64,000 bases of DNA from Bartonella taylorii (GCF_023920105.1 NZ_CP083693.1:112501-176500), one strand, 5' to 3'; shown: positions 8,655 through 19,877, counted from the stretch's first letter. Translations and numbers: made by a program. The notes: generated by a model not told the origin, from the letters alone.

Positions 8655-9500
8655 ATGTTTTGTTCAAATTTTTTTAAAAATCGGGAAATATATGGTCCGC
8701 TTTGTATTGGTTTTGACCCTAGCCATAAGGTTTTGCAATCATGGAATTTAAGCTTTGATTATAAAGGACTCAAAGAGTTTTGTGATATCCTCTTAACAGC
8801 GGTTGTGGGTAATGTGGGTGTTATAAAGCCGCAAGTCGCATTTTTTGAATTGTATGGTGTGGAAGGACTTCAAGTTCTCAAAGAACTCATTGAAAATGCA
8901 CAGGAACAAGGTTTATTGGTTCTTGTTGATGCAAAAAGGGGGGATATTGGTTCTACTGTTGAAGCCTATGGTCAAGCTTGGCTTGGTTCAAGTAGTGCGT
9001 TTAAAGCGGATGCTATAACCGTGAATGCTTTTCTTGGCTTTGATGCTCTCATTCCTATGATAAAAATTGCAGAAGAAACAGGAACAGCGGTTTTTGTGGT
9101 TGTTGAATCTTCTAATCCAGAGGGCAAGCAAATTCGAAATGCTCGTATTGGTGATCAGACACTTTCTGTTCATTTGGCACAGCGTATTTGTGACTATAAT
9201 AGCCAGTTTTTAGGACAAAATTATTCTGTTGGTCCTATTGGTGCGGTTATTGGGGCAACATTGGGAAGTGAATCAAAAGAGGCAATCGAGCAGTTAAAAA
9301 ACAGCTTGTTTCTTGTTCCTGGTATTGGTGCTCAAGGGGGAACAATACCGCAACTGACAAACCAATTTCCGCAAAGTTTGTGGCGGAATATTATTCCTGC
9401 CATTTCAAGGTCGATTACGGATGTTGGTCCCAATATTGTTGATTTAAAAACATGTATCAATAACTTCGCACAGCAAGCTAAAAGCACTCTCCTGTCTTGA
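8655..9500 (+). CDS. pyrF: Orotidine 5'-phosphate decarboxylase (subfamily 2)
   Basis: This enzyme decarboxylates OMP to UMP, the last step of pyrimidine synthesis in the cytosol. The 281-residue length and the motif LVDAKRGDIGST near residues 94-105 identify the longer OMP decarboxylase subfamily; the Asp-Lys pair supplies the catalytic charge network. Phosphate-binding segments appear as LVPGIGAQGG near residue 220 and ISRSITD near 255. The start is the ATG at 8655 after ggttagggtgtgaa. The gene is monocistronic as far as can be seen. No defects. Confidence 0.93.
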   Translation: MFCSNFFKNREIYGPLCIGFDPSHKVLQSWNLSFDYKGLKEFCDILLTAVVGNVGVIKPQVAFFELYGVEGLQVLKELIENAQEQGLLVLVDAKRGDIGSTVEAYGQAWLGSSSAFKADAITVNAFLGFDALIPMIKIAEETGTAVFVVVESSNPEGKQIRNARIGDQTLSVHLAQRICDYNSQFLGQNYSVGPIGAVIGATLGSESKEAIEQLKNSLFLVPGIGAQGGTIPQLTNQFPQSLWRNIIPAISRSITDVGPNIVDLKTCINNFAQQAKSTLLS

Positions 9501-10018
9501 GATGTATATGTGATAAGTCTGGAAAGTACTTATAGGGGTGTTTTTGTTTATCTAGAATAAACGGTTGCTTTTTATGTCTCTAAAGAAGCAGGCATGCGTT
9601 TGATTTTGGGATAGGGATACAGCGCGAAAAAATATTTGGAGAAAGAAAGGGCTGGTGGAGGAGAATGCAGAGATCGTGGGAAGAGGGGAAAATTGCTTAA
9701 AGGAACGCGCCAAAGGGGGAAAAGGACGTATGGGGCTAGGATATTGAGACTGTTTGAGTGAGGGGTGCAGCATTTTTCATGAGCAAATAGAAGAATATTC
9801 GGAGAGAGTTTACATTTTGATTCTGGTATTGAAAGTGCCAGTGTTTTCATAGCGGATACTCTTGAAAGAAGGGGTATCATCTTTGTAAAACAAACGCTTA
9901 TGCATGTTGTGTTGGTGAATGTTGCTTGAAGGTTTAGGGTGATAAAGGCATTGCAGCGTTTGTTTCTATAAGATAAGAACAAGACAATTGTAAATACAAA
10001 TTGTTGTTAGAGAATCAT
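9501..10018. other. Intergenic region between pyrF and hisS
   Basis: No supported gene lies here. The open frames on the minus strand are rich in Phe, Pro and Ser in low-complexity patterns and resemble no family. A short plus-strand stretch near 9795-9930 has some protein character (for example FDSGIESASVFIADTLERR), but it has stops on both sides and may be a relic. Confidence 0.4.
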
Positions 10019-11527
10019 ATGTCATCAAAACAAGAAAAAACCAAAGCTCGTTTACCTCGTGGTTTTGTTGATCGTACAAGCGCACAATTGTATGCAACTG
10101 AGACCATGATAACTCAGATCCGGGAAGTTTATGAACTTTACGGTTTTGAAGCGCTTGAAACACCGATTTTTGAATATACGGATGTGTTGGGTAAGTTTTT
10201 ACCTGATTCAGATCGCCCAAATGCGGGGGTTTTTTCGCTACAAGATGATGATGAGCAATGGATGTCTTTGCGTTATGATCTTACCGCTCCTCTTGCTCGT
10301 TATTTTGCGGAGAATTTTGAAACTTTGCCAAAGCCTTATCGGAGCTATCGTCTAGGCTTTGTTTTCCGCAATGAAAAGCCCGGACCGGGGCGGTTTCGGC
10401 AATTTATGCAGTTTGATGCTGATATTGTTGGAACACCAACTGTTGCTGCGGATGCAGAAATTTGCATGATGGCAGCCGATAGTTTGGAAAAATTAGGCAT
10501 TGAGCACCATGACTATGCTATTCGTCTTAATAACAGAAAGATTCTGGAGAGTGTTTTAGAATTGATTGGTTTGGGGGGAAGTGAACAAACTGAAAGGCGC
10601 CTCACTGTTCTTCGAGCAATTGATAAACTTGACAAATTTGGTTTTGAGGGTGTGCGTTTGCTCTTGAGCAAGGGGCGTTTGGATGAAAGTGGTGATTTTA
10701 CAAAAGGGGCAGAGCTTAAGGACAAGGATATTGATTGTATTCTTGCTTTGCTTAGGGCACAGGCTGAAACAGCAGAGGAAACACTTGAAGCTCTTAGAAA
10801 AGTTGTTGATCAGAGTGCTCAAGGACTTGAAGGGGTTCGTGAGCTTGAGGAAATGCAAGCAATTTTTGCTGCAAATGGGTATCAGAATCGTATCAAAATT
10901 GATCCTTCTGTAGTGCGTGGATTAGAGTATTACACGGGACCTGTTTTTGAGGCTGCGTTGCTCTTTGATGTTCTCAATGATGATGGACAAAAAGTTGTCT
11001 TTGGGTCTGTTGGTGGAGGTGGACGCTATGATGGGTTGATTGCACGTTTTCGTGGTGAAAATATTCCGGCAACGGGTTTTTCAATTGGTATCTCACGCTT
11101 GATAGCCGCTTTGCAAAATCTTGGAAAATTGCCTGTGAAAGAAAATACCGGACCTGTGGTAGTGCTGATGATGGATAAAGAGCCGGAAGCTGTTGCTGGT
11201 TATCAAAAAATGGTGATGCAGTTGCGCGGTGCTGGAATTCGTGCTGAACTTTATTTGGGTGCATCGGGGATGAAAGCGCAGATGAAATATGCTGATCGGC
11301 GCCAAGCCCCTTGTGTGGTGATACAAGGTTCACAAGAGCGTGAGAGCGGAAAAATACAGATCAAAGATTTGCTTGAGGGTGCGCGTTTGTCGCATGAAAT
11401 TAAGGATAATCAAACATGGCGTGAAAGCCGACCAGCGCAAGTAACCGTTGATGAAGGGCAATTGGTTAAAACGGTACAGGATATTTTGGCAACACAAAAC
11501 GCACAAAAGTTTTCATGCTTTAAATAG
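10019..11527 (+). CDS. hisS: Histidyl-tRNA synthetase
   Basis: This enzyme charges tRNA-His. Class II motif 2 is seen as [20 protein letters not shown] around residues 108-128, and the HisRS histidine-A motif as [14 protein letters not shown] near 301. The C-terminal anticodon-binding domain contains [13 protein letters not shown] and the later [18 protein letters not shown]. About 502 residues, slightly long for HisRS but usual for alpha-proteobacteria. A TTG at 10001 extends the frame, but ATG 10019 ([16 protein letters not shown]) is the more natural start. A decayed copy of its middle section lies 50 bp downstream. Confidence 0.93.
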   Translation: MSSKQEKTKARLPRGFVDRTSAQLYATETMITQIREVYELYGFEALETPIFEYTDVLGKFLPDSDRPNAGVFSLQDDDEQWMSLRYDLTAPLARYFAENFETLPKPYRSYRLGFVFRNEKPGPGRFRQFMQFDADIVGTPTVAADAEICMMAADSLEKLGIEHHDYAIRLNNRKILESVLELIGLGGSEQTERRLTVLRAIDKLDKFGFEGVRLLLSKGRLDESGDFTKGAELKDKDIDCILALLRAQAETAEETLEALRKVVDQSAQGLEGVRELEEMQAIFAANGYQNRIKIDPSVVRGLEYYTGPVFEAALLFDVLNDDGQKVVFGSVGGGGRYDGLIARFRGENIPATGFSIGISRLIAALQNLGKLPVKENTGPVVVLMMDKEPEAVAGYQKMVMQLRGAGIRAELYLGASGMKAQMKYADRRQAPCVVIQGSQERESGKIQIKDLLEGARLSHEIKDNQTWRESRPAQVTVDEGQLVKTVQDILATQNAQKFSCFK

Positions 11528-11577
11528 AGGTCTTATACTCTTAGAACAAACAATCTTAAAAAATAAAAGTTTAGGGG

Positions 11578-11769
11578 TGGTGATACTCAAATCGCATCAG
11601 AATTGATCCTTCTGCGATGTGCGGATAGAGCACTACACGGGACCTGTGTTTGAGGCTGCGTTGCTCTTTGCTGTTCATCAATAATGATGGATAAAAAGTT
11701 GTTCTTTGGTTTTTTGTGGTGGTGGGGCTATGATAGAGTAGGTGTATGTTTTCGTGGTGAAAATATTCA
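11578..11769 (+). pseudogene. Decayed duplicate of an internal hisS segment
   Basis: This stretch aligns base by base with about 10885-11078 of hisS: shared blocks include attgatccttctg, cactacacgggacctgt, gaggctgcgttgctctttg and ttttcgtggtgaaaatattc. It holds stops and indels, has no start, and covers only the segment around the GLEYYTG motif. It lies directly behind the intact gene in the same orientation, so it is the remnant of a tandem duplication or of a second hisS-like (hisZ-type) gene. Confidence 0.8.
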
Positions 11770-11818
11770 GTCTGTAACTTGTTTGTGGTTTTTTCAATTA
11801 AAAATTTATAAAATACAA

Positions 11819-11856
11819 ACGACACAAACTCCTTTTTGTGAAAGAATTTGTGTCGT
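11819..11856. terminator. Inverted repeat, probable terminator
   Basis: Ten-base arms (acgacacaaa / tttgtgtcgt) surround an 18-base interior that could fold further. On the minus strand the hairpin follows the peroxiredoxin gene by about 40 bp and leads into TTGTATTTT, so it likely ends that transcript. Confidence 0.55.
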
Positions 11857-11895
11857 GAGGTTTGTGTTATTTAAACGCGTGAATTTATTTTGAAA

Positions 11896-12420
11896 TTAGC
11901 CTTGCAGGGTTTTTAAAACGTTTTGTGGTGAAGATACTTCATAAGGATCTGTTGTGCAATTGTCAGAAAAACCTTCTTCTTCAAACCATTGTTCAATAAC
12001 GCCGTCATTAATAACAGCAGCATAACGCCATGAGCGCATTCCAAAACCGATATTGTCTTTAGAAACTAGCATGCCCATTTTGCGTGTGAATTCGCCTGAG
12101 CCATCGGGGATTAATTTCACATTTTTTATGTCTTGAGTTTTTCCCCAAGCGTTCATGACAAAAGCATCATTGACGGAAAGGCAATAAATTTCATCAATGC
12201 CATTTTTTTTAAATTCATCATAGAGTTTTTCAAAATCAGGTAGCTGAAAGGTTGAGCAAGTGGGCGTAAAAGCTCCAGGAAGAGAAAAAAGAATAACCCG
12301 TTTGCCTTTAAAGTACGCATCACTGTTAACCTCTTGCCACCGATAAGGATTGTTGCCACTCACTGATTCATCACGCACACGTGTGTGGAAGGTTACATTG
12401 GGAACTTTTTTTCTCGTCAT
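11896..12420 (-). CDS. Peroxiredoxin, Prx5 type
   Basis: A thiol peroxidase expected to reduce hydrogen peroxide and organic peroxides in the cytosol. The 174-residue protein carries the Prx5 signature PGAFTPTCS near residues 48-56, with the peroxidatic Cys at about 55, and VNDAFVMNAWGK near 103. A further Cys occurs at about 154 (DNCTTDP). The ribosome site CAGGAGC lies 7 bases ahead of ATG. The gene is monocistronic with a probable terminator behind it. It probably defends against host-derived oxidants. No defects. Confidence 0.9.
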   Translation of the reverse strand: MTRKKVPNVTFHTRVRDESVSGNNPYRWQEVNSDAYFKGKRVILFSLPGAFTPTCSTFQLPDFEKLYDEFKKNGIDEIYCLSVNDAFVMNAWGKTQDIKNVKLIPDGSGEFTRKMGMLVSKDNIGFGMRSWRYAAVINDGVIEQWFEEEGFSDNCTTDPYEVSSPQNVLKTLQG

Positions 12421-12613
12421 AATAATGCTCCTGTATTTTTCTATGAGGGTTGTGTTTTAAAGCGTATTTAAGAGTGCATTTTAAACCGCTCAATGTTGCG
12501 TTAAGTGTGCAAGTATTTCATTGTGTCGTCAAGTAGAATTAATGGCAGAATTAATGGTCGACTTTGATAGATGTTCATTCTAAAATCGAGAAAAATAATA
12601 TGAAGGCGTGTTT

Positions 12614-14242
12614 ATGAGCATAACCACAGTTTTGACTATGGCTTTTAATGATCAAAAACTGGGTACGTCTGGTTTGCGCAAAAAAATATCGGTTTTTCAA
12701 CAGCCTCATTATGTTGAAAATTTTATTCAATCCATTTTTAATAGCATTGGGCCTATGGAAGGGAAATTGTTAATTCTTGGTGGTGATGGGCGCTATTTCA
12801 ACCTTACCCTTCTTCAGACTGTATTGAAAATGGCAGCGGCTCACGGTGTTGCTTGTGTAAAAGTTGGAAGAGGGGGTATTCTTTCCACGCCTGCTGTTTC
12901 ACATCTTATTCGCAAATATCATGCCCATGGTGGGATTATTCTCTCAGCAAGTCACAATCCTGGTGGTTTAGAGGGGGATTGTGGCATCAAATACAATATT
13001 TCTCATGGTGGTCCTGCTCCTGATTCTTTGTGTGAAGCTATTTTTGCAGCGTCACAACATCTTGCTTTTTATAAAACTTTTGAAGCTCCAGACGTTGATT
13101 TAGACAGAGAAGGAACGACCTTTATCGGGTCTATGCGGGTGGAAATACTTGATCCGGTAGCTGATTATGTTGCTTTGATGCAGGAGATTTTTGACTTTGA
13201 TTGTATTGCTCGAGCAGTAGAAAGAGGTTTAACCTTACGCTTTGATGCAATGCATGCCGTCACAGGGCCTTATGCGCGCGAAATTTTTGAGAAATGTTTA
13301 GGGTTTTCGGAAGGAACGGTGGTCAATGGTATTCCTTTGCCAGATTTTGGAGGAGGGCATCCAGATCCCAATTTGGTTTATGCTAAGGCTCTTTATGATT
13401 TGTTAATGTCTGATAAAGCCCCTGATCTTGGCGCGGCATCTGATGGTGATGGAGATCGTAATCTCATTATTGGTCGTAGGCAATTTGTCACGCCTTCTGA
13501 TTCTTTGGCTATTATGGCTGAACATGCACATCTGATTAAAGGTTATCGCCAAGGCATTGTGGGGATTGCCCGATCTATGCCAACAGCGCGTGCCGTTGAT
13601 CTGGTTGCTGAAAAAAAAGGATTGAATTGTTTTGAGACGCCAACAGGGTGGAAGTTTTTTGCGTCACTTTTGGATGCGGGGAAAGTGACTTTTTGTGGTG
13701 AAGAAAGCTTTGGAACTGGCTCTCATCATATCCGCGAAAAAGATGGTTTATGGGCTGTGTTATTTTGGCTCAATCTTTTAGCGGTGACAGGGAAATCTGT
13801 CGCACAAATTGTTCAACAACATTGGTGCACTTATGGGCGTTTTTACACTTCGCGCCATGATTATGAAGGTGTGGAGAGTGATAAAGCAGAAGCGATTATA
13901 GAACGATTACGTGCACATTTGCCACAAGTGGGAACAGAAATTGCTGGATTAGAGGTCGAAAAAGCAGACGATTTTACTTATCATGATCCCATTGATCAGA
14001 GTGCTAGCACAAAGCAAGGTATCCGTGTTTTTTTCAAGAATGGTGCACGATTAGTGATACGCTTATCGGGAACAGGGACGGTGGGAGCTACTTTACGGCT
14101 TTATTTTGAGCAATACGAAGGAAATCTACACAAACACAATCAAGATCCGCAAAAAGTTCTCCGACCTTTGCAACAAGCGGCACTTCAATTGTTAAATATG
14201 CAACAAGAATTTGGTCGTGAACATCCCGATGTTATCACATGA
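12614..14242 (+). CDS. pgm: Phosphoglucomutase
   Basis: Interconverts glucose 1-phosphate and glucose 6-phosphate, supplying nucleotide sugars for envelope glycans and glycogen. Family landmarks are FNDQKLGTSGLRKK at the N-terminus, the phosphoserine loop SASHNPGG near residue 115, the metal site DGDGDRN near residue 278, the sugar-binding GEESFGTGSHH near residue 360, and the C-terminal phosphate loop RLSGTGT near residue 480. GTG 12608 is in frame, but ATG 12614 has the ribosome site gaagg at the right distance. About 542 residues, normal for the alpha-D-phosphohexomutase Pgm group. Confidence 0.93.
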   Translation: MSITTVLTMAFNDQKLGTSGLRKKISVFQQPHYVENFIQSIFNSIGPMEGKLLILGGDGRYFNLTLLQTVLKMAAAHGVACVKVGRGGILSTPAVSHLIRKYHAHGGIILSASHNPGGLEGDCGIKYNISHGGPAPDSLCEAIFAASQHLAFYKTFEAPDVDLDREGTTFIGSMRVEILDPVADYVALMQEIFDFDCIARAVERGLTLRFDAMHAVTGPYAREIFEKCLGFSEGTVVNGIPLPDFGGGHPDPNLVYAKALYDLLMSDKAPDLGAASDGDGDRNLIIGRRQFVTPSDSLAIMAEHAHLIKGYRQGIVGIARSMPTARAVDLVAEKKGLNCFETPTGWKFFASLLDAGKVTFCGEESFGTGSHHIREKDGLWAVLFWLNLLAVTGKSVAQIVQQHWCTYGRFYTSRHDYEGVESDKAEAIIERLRAHLPQVGTEIAGLEVEKADDFTYHDPIDQSASTKQGIRVFFKNGARLVIRLSGTGTVGATLRLYFEQYEGNLHKHNQDPQKVLRPLQQAALQLLNMQQEFGREHPDVIT

Positions 14243-14661
14243 GAGCGCTGTATTGTGTTGTATAAATATGGGTAGCCACCATCATTCTCTTTATCAGCTC
14301 AAAATGTTGTGAACTGCTCTTGATTGAGGTGGTTAGAGGCATTTTTATTCCCGTGGTGGAAGGTTCTGCGTTCATTTTCTGAAAAGCTTGCTTTATTCAA
14401 GCTCGAATACGGTTCTGATTTTGAAAGCCAAATGCCATTGGTAACAGGAATTGGATTGCAAGTGCTCTGATGTTCTTACAGAAAGATCTGGTTTAAGGAG
14501 CTCTCCATCCTTTTGCTTCTTGTGGGGTGATCATCTTTGAGAGACAATTATAACCTAATATAATTGTCTCTCAAAACACCTAACTTTAAAATTATCGGAT
14601 AAGTTTATGGTCCAATAGTTTTACATGAAGGTTTATTTTAAGGAGAATTGTCTCTCGTGGT
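14243..14661. other. Intergenic region between convergent pgm and fumC
   Basis: No gene is seen. The region holds a perfect 16-bp inverted repeat (separate entry). About 14515-14537 also has a stretch resembling the 3' end of fumC (cttgtggggtgatcatcttt compared with attgtggggcgatcatcttt at about 14664-14685), as if the fumC tail had been partly duplicated. Confidence 0.5.
14537..14574. repeat. Perfect 16-bp inverted repeat
   Basis: Arms ttgagagacaattata and tataattgtctctcaa are separated by acctaa. There is no T run on either side, so it is not a standard intrinsic terminator. A third half-site, aattgtctctc, occurs at 14646-14656 just before the fumC stop codon. Confidence 0.8.
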
Positions 14662-16050
14662 TTATTGTGGGGCGATCATCTTTTTTGGATCAACTAGACG
14701 GTCATAATCCTCTCCAGAAACGCCTGCTTTTAGTGCTTCAGTGCGCAAAGTTGTATCATTTTTATGTGCCGCTTTGGCAATTTCAGCAGCTTTTTCATAG
14801 CCAATTTCTGGGGCAAGGGCTGTCACGAGCATCAAAGAGCGTTCCATGAGAGAGTGAATATGAACGCGATTGGCGCGTAATCCTTGTATGCAATGCAAAT
14901 CAAAAGAGCGCATGCAATCACCAAGAAGTGTAATCGATTGTAATACATTATAGCCAATAACAGGTTTATAAACGTTTAGTTCAAAATGCCCTTGGCTTGC
15001 GGCAAATGTGACACTGGTATGATTGCCAAAGACTTGGCAGGCAACCATTGTCATTGCTTCGCACTGTGTGGGGTTAACCTTGCCTGGCATGATAGAAGAT
15101 CCTGGTTCATTTTCGGGTAAGCTTAATTCACCCAAGCCTGAGCGGGGACCTGAGCCTAAGAATCGGATATCGTTGGCAATTTTAAACAAATCAGCAGCTA
15201 GAGCATTCAGGCTTCCATGGAAATGTGCAAGGGCTCCATGGTGGGCAAGGGCTTCAAATTTATTGTTGGCGGTTTTAAAGGTTATCCCTGTAAGGGTGCT
15301 TATTGTTTGAGCAAAAGCAACATCAAAACCTTTTGGTGCATTGAGCCCTGTTCCAACAGCTGTACCTCCTTGAGCAAGTGTCTGAACGTCGGCAAGAGCT
15401 GTTTCAATGCGCTGAAGATTGGCTTCTAGTGCGGCGCGATAGCCTGAAAATTCTTGCGCTAAAGTTAAGGGTGTTGCATCTTGGGTATGGGTGCGTCCGA
15501 TTTTGATAATATCGGCAAATTCTTCTTCTTTTTTTCTTAAAGTGGTAATAAGGGCTTCAAGAATAGGAAATAAGTGTTGGCGCGTTTGTAGTGTGGTCGC
15601 AATGTGAAGCGCGGTGGGAAAAGAATCGTTTGATGATTGGCTCATATTCACGTGATCATTTGGGTGAACGGGCGCTTTGTTGCCAAGTTTCCCTCCCAAG
15701 AGCAGGCTGGCATGGTTAGCGATGACTTCATTGACGTTCATATTGCTTTGCGTGCCGGAACCCGTTTGCCAGACAGAAAGGGGAAAATGCGTATCGAATG
15801 TTCCTGCAAGTACCTCATCAGCAGCAGTAATGATTGCTTTCCCGATGTTTTGCGGAAGCTTCCCTTTTTCCATATTCACAAGAGCTGCTGCCTTTTTGAT
15901 AAGGCTTAAGGCATAGATGATGGTGAGAGGTTGTTTTTCACTGCCAATATTAAAATTATGCAGAGAACGTTCAGTTTGTGCACCCCAATAACGGTCTTGA
16001 CGTACCGAAATTGTTCCAAAGCTATCCGTTTCCTGACGTGTTTCAACCAT
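14662..16050 (-). CDS. fumC: Fumarate hydratase class II
   Basis: Catalyses fumarate to malate in the TCA cycle with the iron-free class II enzyme. The superfamily signature [17 protein letters not shown] is clear near residues 310-326, and substrate-binding segments appear as [14 protein letters not shown] near 97 and [16 protein letters not shown] near 182. A frame extension to 16071 exists, but ATG 16050 ([12 protein letters not shown]) is preceded by AAAGGATC at good spacing and gives about 462 residues, the usual length. It converges on pgm and diverges from groES. Confidence 0.95.
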   Translation of the reverse strand: MVETRQETDSFGTISVRQDRYWGAQTERSLHNFNIGSEKQPLTIIYALSLIKKAAALVNMEKGKLPQNIGKAIITAADEVLAGTFDTHFPLSVWQTGSGTQSNMNVNEVIANHASLLLGGKLGNKAPVHPNDHVNMSQSSNDSFPTALHIATTLQTRQHLFPILEALITTLRKKEEEFADIIKIGRTHTQDATPLTLAQEFSGYRAALEANLQRIETALADVQTLAQGGTAVGTGLNAPKGFDVAFAQTISTLTGITFKTANNKFEALAHHGALAHFHGSLNALAADLFKIANDIRFLGSGPRSGLGELSLPENEPGSSIMPGKVNPTQCEAMTMVACQVFGNHTSVTFAASQGHFELNVYKPVIGYNVLQSITLLGDCMRSFDLHCIQGLRANRVHIHSLMERSLMLVTALAPEIGYEKAAEIAKAAHKNDTTLRTEALKAGVSGEDYDRLVDPKKMIAPQ

Positions 16051-16161
16051 GATAAGATCCTTTATGTTCACAGGTATAATAAAAAGCTAGATAACGCAAA
16101 AGTGAAAAAAGAGGCAAGACTCTTAAGACCTCTTAAAGTAAATTATTTTAACAGTTGATCC

Positions 16162-16190
16162 TTGACATTGAAGAGTGGCGATTTTATATT
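16162..16190 (+). promoter_or_regulatory. Promoter of groES-groEL
   Basis: A TTGACA hexamer (16162-16167) and TATATT (16185-16190) are separated by 17 bp and directly precede the CIRCE operator. The upstream cttga and the downstream element are also compatible with a heat-shock sigma promoter. Confidence 0.75.
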
Positions 16191-16200
16191 CGGGTTGATA

Positions 16201-16227
16201 CTAGCACTCATGATTTAAGAGTGCTAA
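16201..16227 (+). promoter_or_regulatory. CIRCE operator (HrcA site)
   Basis: CTAGCACTC, nine bases, then GAGTGCTAA matches the CIRCE inverted repeat TTAGCACTC-N9-GAGTGCTAA with one change. It lies about 50 bp upstream of groES, immediately after the -10 hexamer, so HrcA bound here would block transcription at normal temperature. Confidence 0.93.
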
Positions 16228-16277
16228 CAAACCCTTTAAGATTAATTCAGTTATACTAAGTTTTAAGGATTTAAAAC

Positions 16278-16574
16278 ATGGCTAACATACAATTCCGCCC
16301 ACTTCACGATCGTGTCGTTGTCCGTCGGGTTGAATCTGAAAATAAGACTGCTGGTGGGATTATCATCCCTGATACAGCAAAGGAAAAACCTCAAGAAGGT
16401 GAAGTTATTGCTGTTGGCAATGGCGCTCTCGATGACAACGGAAAGCGTGTGCCTTTAGAAGTTAAAACAGGAGATCGTATCTTGTTTGGAAAATGGTCTG
16501 GAACCGAAGTTAAAATTAATGGCGAAGACCTCCTTATTATGAAAGAATCTGACATTATGGGAATTTTGGGCTAA
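16278..16574 (+). CDS. groES: Co-chaperonin GroES
   Basis: The 98-residue cap protein of the GroEL chamber. The N-terminal [12 protein letters not shown], the mobile loop around [20 protein letters not shown] (residues 22-41) and the C-terminal [12 protein letters not shown] are standard. Ribosome site AAGGATTT lies before ATG. First gene of the groESL operon under the CIRCE-controlled promoter; 76 bp separate it from groEL. Confidence 0.97.
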   Translation: MANIQFRPLHDRVVVRRVESENKTAGGIIIPDTAKEKPQEGEVIAVGNGALDDNGKRVPLEVKTGDRILFGKWSGTEVKINGEDLLIMKESDIMGILG

Positions 16575-16650
16575 TTTAGTCTCTCAATACTTCCATTTTG
16601 TATTATTTGGTATTTTGTACTTCATTAAGACAACTCCAAGGAGAAATTAA

Positions 16651-18294
<1,644 letters not shown>

Positions 18295-18315
18295 GCCCTT
18301 TATAAAGGTAAAAAG

Positions 18316-18348
18316 AAACGGGCCCAATGGGCCCGTTTTTTTTGTTTT
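18316..18348 (+). terminator. Intrinsic terminator of groESL
   Basis: A GC-rich stem acgggccc / gggcccgt with a 3-base loop is followed by a run of eight T. Confidence 0.95.
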
Positions 18349-18937
18349 TTTCTCTTTTTTGACAGCTGCTGGAAAAGAAGCCTTGAATCAGGAAAGTTCC
18401 GGCGGGGTATAGATTATTAATGCACAAAATAAAGCAATTCTACTCAGACTCGTTGATGCTCGCGTTTTTATTGGAAAATAAGGTTGCTCTATCTTATCGT
18501 TGGTGTTAGAAGATTTTGCTCTTTCTACATGCTTTTTTCTTTTACGGAATGAAGTGTTTTTATCCTGTTGTGCCGTAAAATACTGTCGTTTATGGTAGCG
18601 ATATAAGGTAAACTTTACCCATGCAGTGTTTTTTATTCAAGAGTGTGGTGAATATTCAGGGCAGGGCTTGTTTGTAGAATCTTGTAAAATGAAGTGCATG
18701 AGTGAGAAGGCAAGGAGAACCGGCCTTAAGAGAAGCCCGATTAGTTACAGACCGTTTGGCAGGAATCATCGTCCTTTAGGGTGGAGGGAAGTTAAAACAG
18801 ATACCCAAGTATTTATAACAGGCGTATTTAAGTGCACATGGTTGAAAATAAAAACTGTTCACTATGCGTAAGAGGCTGGGCTTTAAAAAAATATCCACGA
18901 ATGCTACTGAACAGAGAGTGTAGATCTCTCCATAATG
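18349..18937. other. Intergenic region between groEL and the Xre regulator
   Basis: No supported gene. An 81-codon open frame on the plus strand (18626-18871) has no family features. At 18571-18612 a 42-bp stretch resembles 23010-23050, just behind the phage ATPase pseudogene. At about 18645-18665 the words atattcagggcagggcttg resemble atatttagggcaggacttg near 55499-55517. These may be traces of dispersed repeats. Confidence 0.4.
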
Positions 18938-19339
18938 TTAAAAGTTTTCATTTTGATCAGCGATGAGTTGTAAAATTGCTCTTTGTTTTACAGATGTTAA
19001 AACTCTAAATCTTTTTAAAAGCAGATATTCCTCTCTGCTCGATATTAGCTCATCATGTTGGTATGGGATTTCTTGTTTTGTTAAGACATCAGTGTAAAAA
19101 AAGGTAAGTGGAACGCTCAGGATATCGGCAATATCTTTCAGGCGCCCTGCGCTCACACGATTTAAGCCTGTTTCATATTTTTGAACTTGTTGGTAGCTTA
19201 CACTTAAAGCATGCGCTAATTCTTTTTGAGACATTTTTAGCATTTTTCGCCTAAAACGAATTCTCTTGCCTACAAAAATGTCGTTGAGAGTTTTGGTTTG
19301 CACTTTAGAGCTCCCCGTCGGTTGCGAGCGCCCTCGCAT
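18938..19339 (-). CDS. Xre-family HTH regulator (Trp-type, Brt-linked)
   Basis: A 133-residue DNA-binding protein with a classical Cro/C1 helix-turn-helix at about residues 26-80: GKRIRFRRKMLKMSQKEL, then SVSYQQVQKYETG and SAGRLKDIADILSV. The C-terminal 50 residues form a small charged helical tail. The start at 19339 lies inside the conserved RNA element upstream, so the RNA and the coding region overlap; an internal Met near residue 33 would cut the first helix. In B. henselae, small Xre proteins (Trp) are encoded in tandem with Brt RNAs and act on expression of the adhesin gene badA; this gene has the same arrangement. Its targets here are unknown. Confidence 0.8.
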   Translation of the reverse strand: MRGRSQPTGSSKVQTKTLNDIFVGKRIRFRRKMLKMSQKELAHALSVSYQQVQKYETGLNRVSAGRLKDIADILSVPLTFFYTDVLTKQEIPYQHDELISSREEYLLLKRFRVLTSVKQRAILQLIADQNENF

Positions 19340-19484
19340 GAGTATTCCGGGAGTCTAAAACTGAACCTAAATCAGCATTTTGCTTTTAGTGCTTAAAGCA
19401 CTTGGACATAGCAAAATCTCCCGGAATCCCGGGATACCCGCAAAGCGGGGTAAATTCATGTTTAGGTTTCGGGTTTTAGAGCCC
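19299..19484 (-). ncRNA. Brt-like structured RNA, copy A
   Basis: A highly structured stretch of about 186 bp on the strand of the Xre gene and overlapping its start. An outer 10-bp stem (attccgggag 19344-19353 with ctcccggaat 19418-19427) encloses an inner ttttgct/agcaaaa stem and a gtgcttaaagcac hairpin. A second small hairpin (acccgc-aaa-gcgggg) follows. A second copy with the same stem pairs lies at 19681-19877. Length, tandem copies and position ahead of an Xre gene fit the Bartonella regulatory transcripts (Brt). The ends are estimated from the limits of the similarity between the two copies. Confidence 0.7.
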
Positions 19485-19580
19485 TATTGGTCGTTGCGTA
19501 TGCGACCAAAATCACCTTTTGAGTCATAAAGTAATTTCAGGGGATTTACAATAAAAATGAAAACAGTCTTTCTTAACGGA

Positions 19581-19721
19581 TCATTTTTTATGGGAGGTGT
19601 TGTGTTCCTCATCAAATAAACAATGACGAGAAAATCGTAATTTTCTTGCCTGCAAAATGTAGTTGAGAGGATTTTTTACTTGCACTTTAGAGCCCCCCGC
19701 CGGTTGCGAGCGCCCTCGCAT
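19581..19721 (-). pseudogene. Truncated Xre regulator behind Brt copy B
   Basis: ATG 19721 opens 46 codons whose first 30 align with the intact regulator (MRGRSQPAGGSKVQ against MRGRSQPTGSSKVQ, then LNYILQARKLRF against LNDIFVGKRIRF). The rest of the HTH domain is missing and the frame ends at TGA 19581. It is the 5' stump of a second Trp-type gene. Confidence 0.75.
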
Positions 19722-19877
19722 TGGTATTCCGGGAGCTTGAAAACACTGAACTCAAATTAGCCTTTTGCTTTTAGTGCTGAGAGCACCTGGACATAGCAAA
19801 ATCTCCCGGAATCCCGAGGATACCTATAGTATGGGCTCATTTATAATGGGTTAATCTTCGTGTTCGGATTTTAGGGC
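19681..19877 (-). ncRNA. Brt-like structured RNA, copy B
   Basis: The second copy of the structured element. The outer stem attccgggag (19726-19735) pairs with ctcccggaat (19803-19812), with the same inner stem and hairpin as copy A. Differences fall mostly in loops and in the A+T-rich left part, while the stem sequences are conserved, which argues for selection on structure. It precedes a truncated regulator gene. Confidence 0.7.

Noticed and set aside
9552..9982. Minus-strand frames of 73 and 136 codons upstream of hisS
   Set aside because: Low-complexity Ser/Phe/Pro sequence, overlapping frames, no recognisable domain.
18626..18871. 81-codon frame between groEL and the Xre gene
   Set aside because: No family features and no good ribosome site; the region shows repeat-like words instead of coding pattern.
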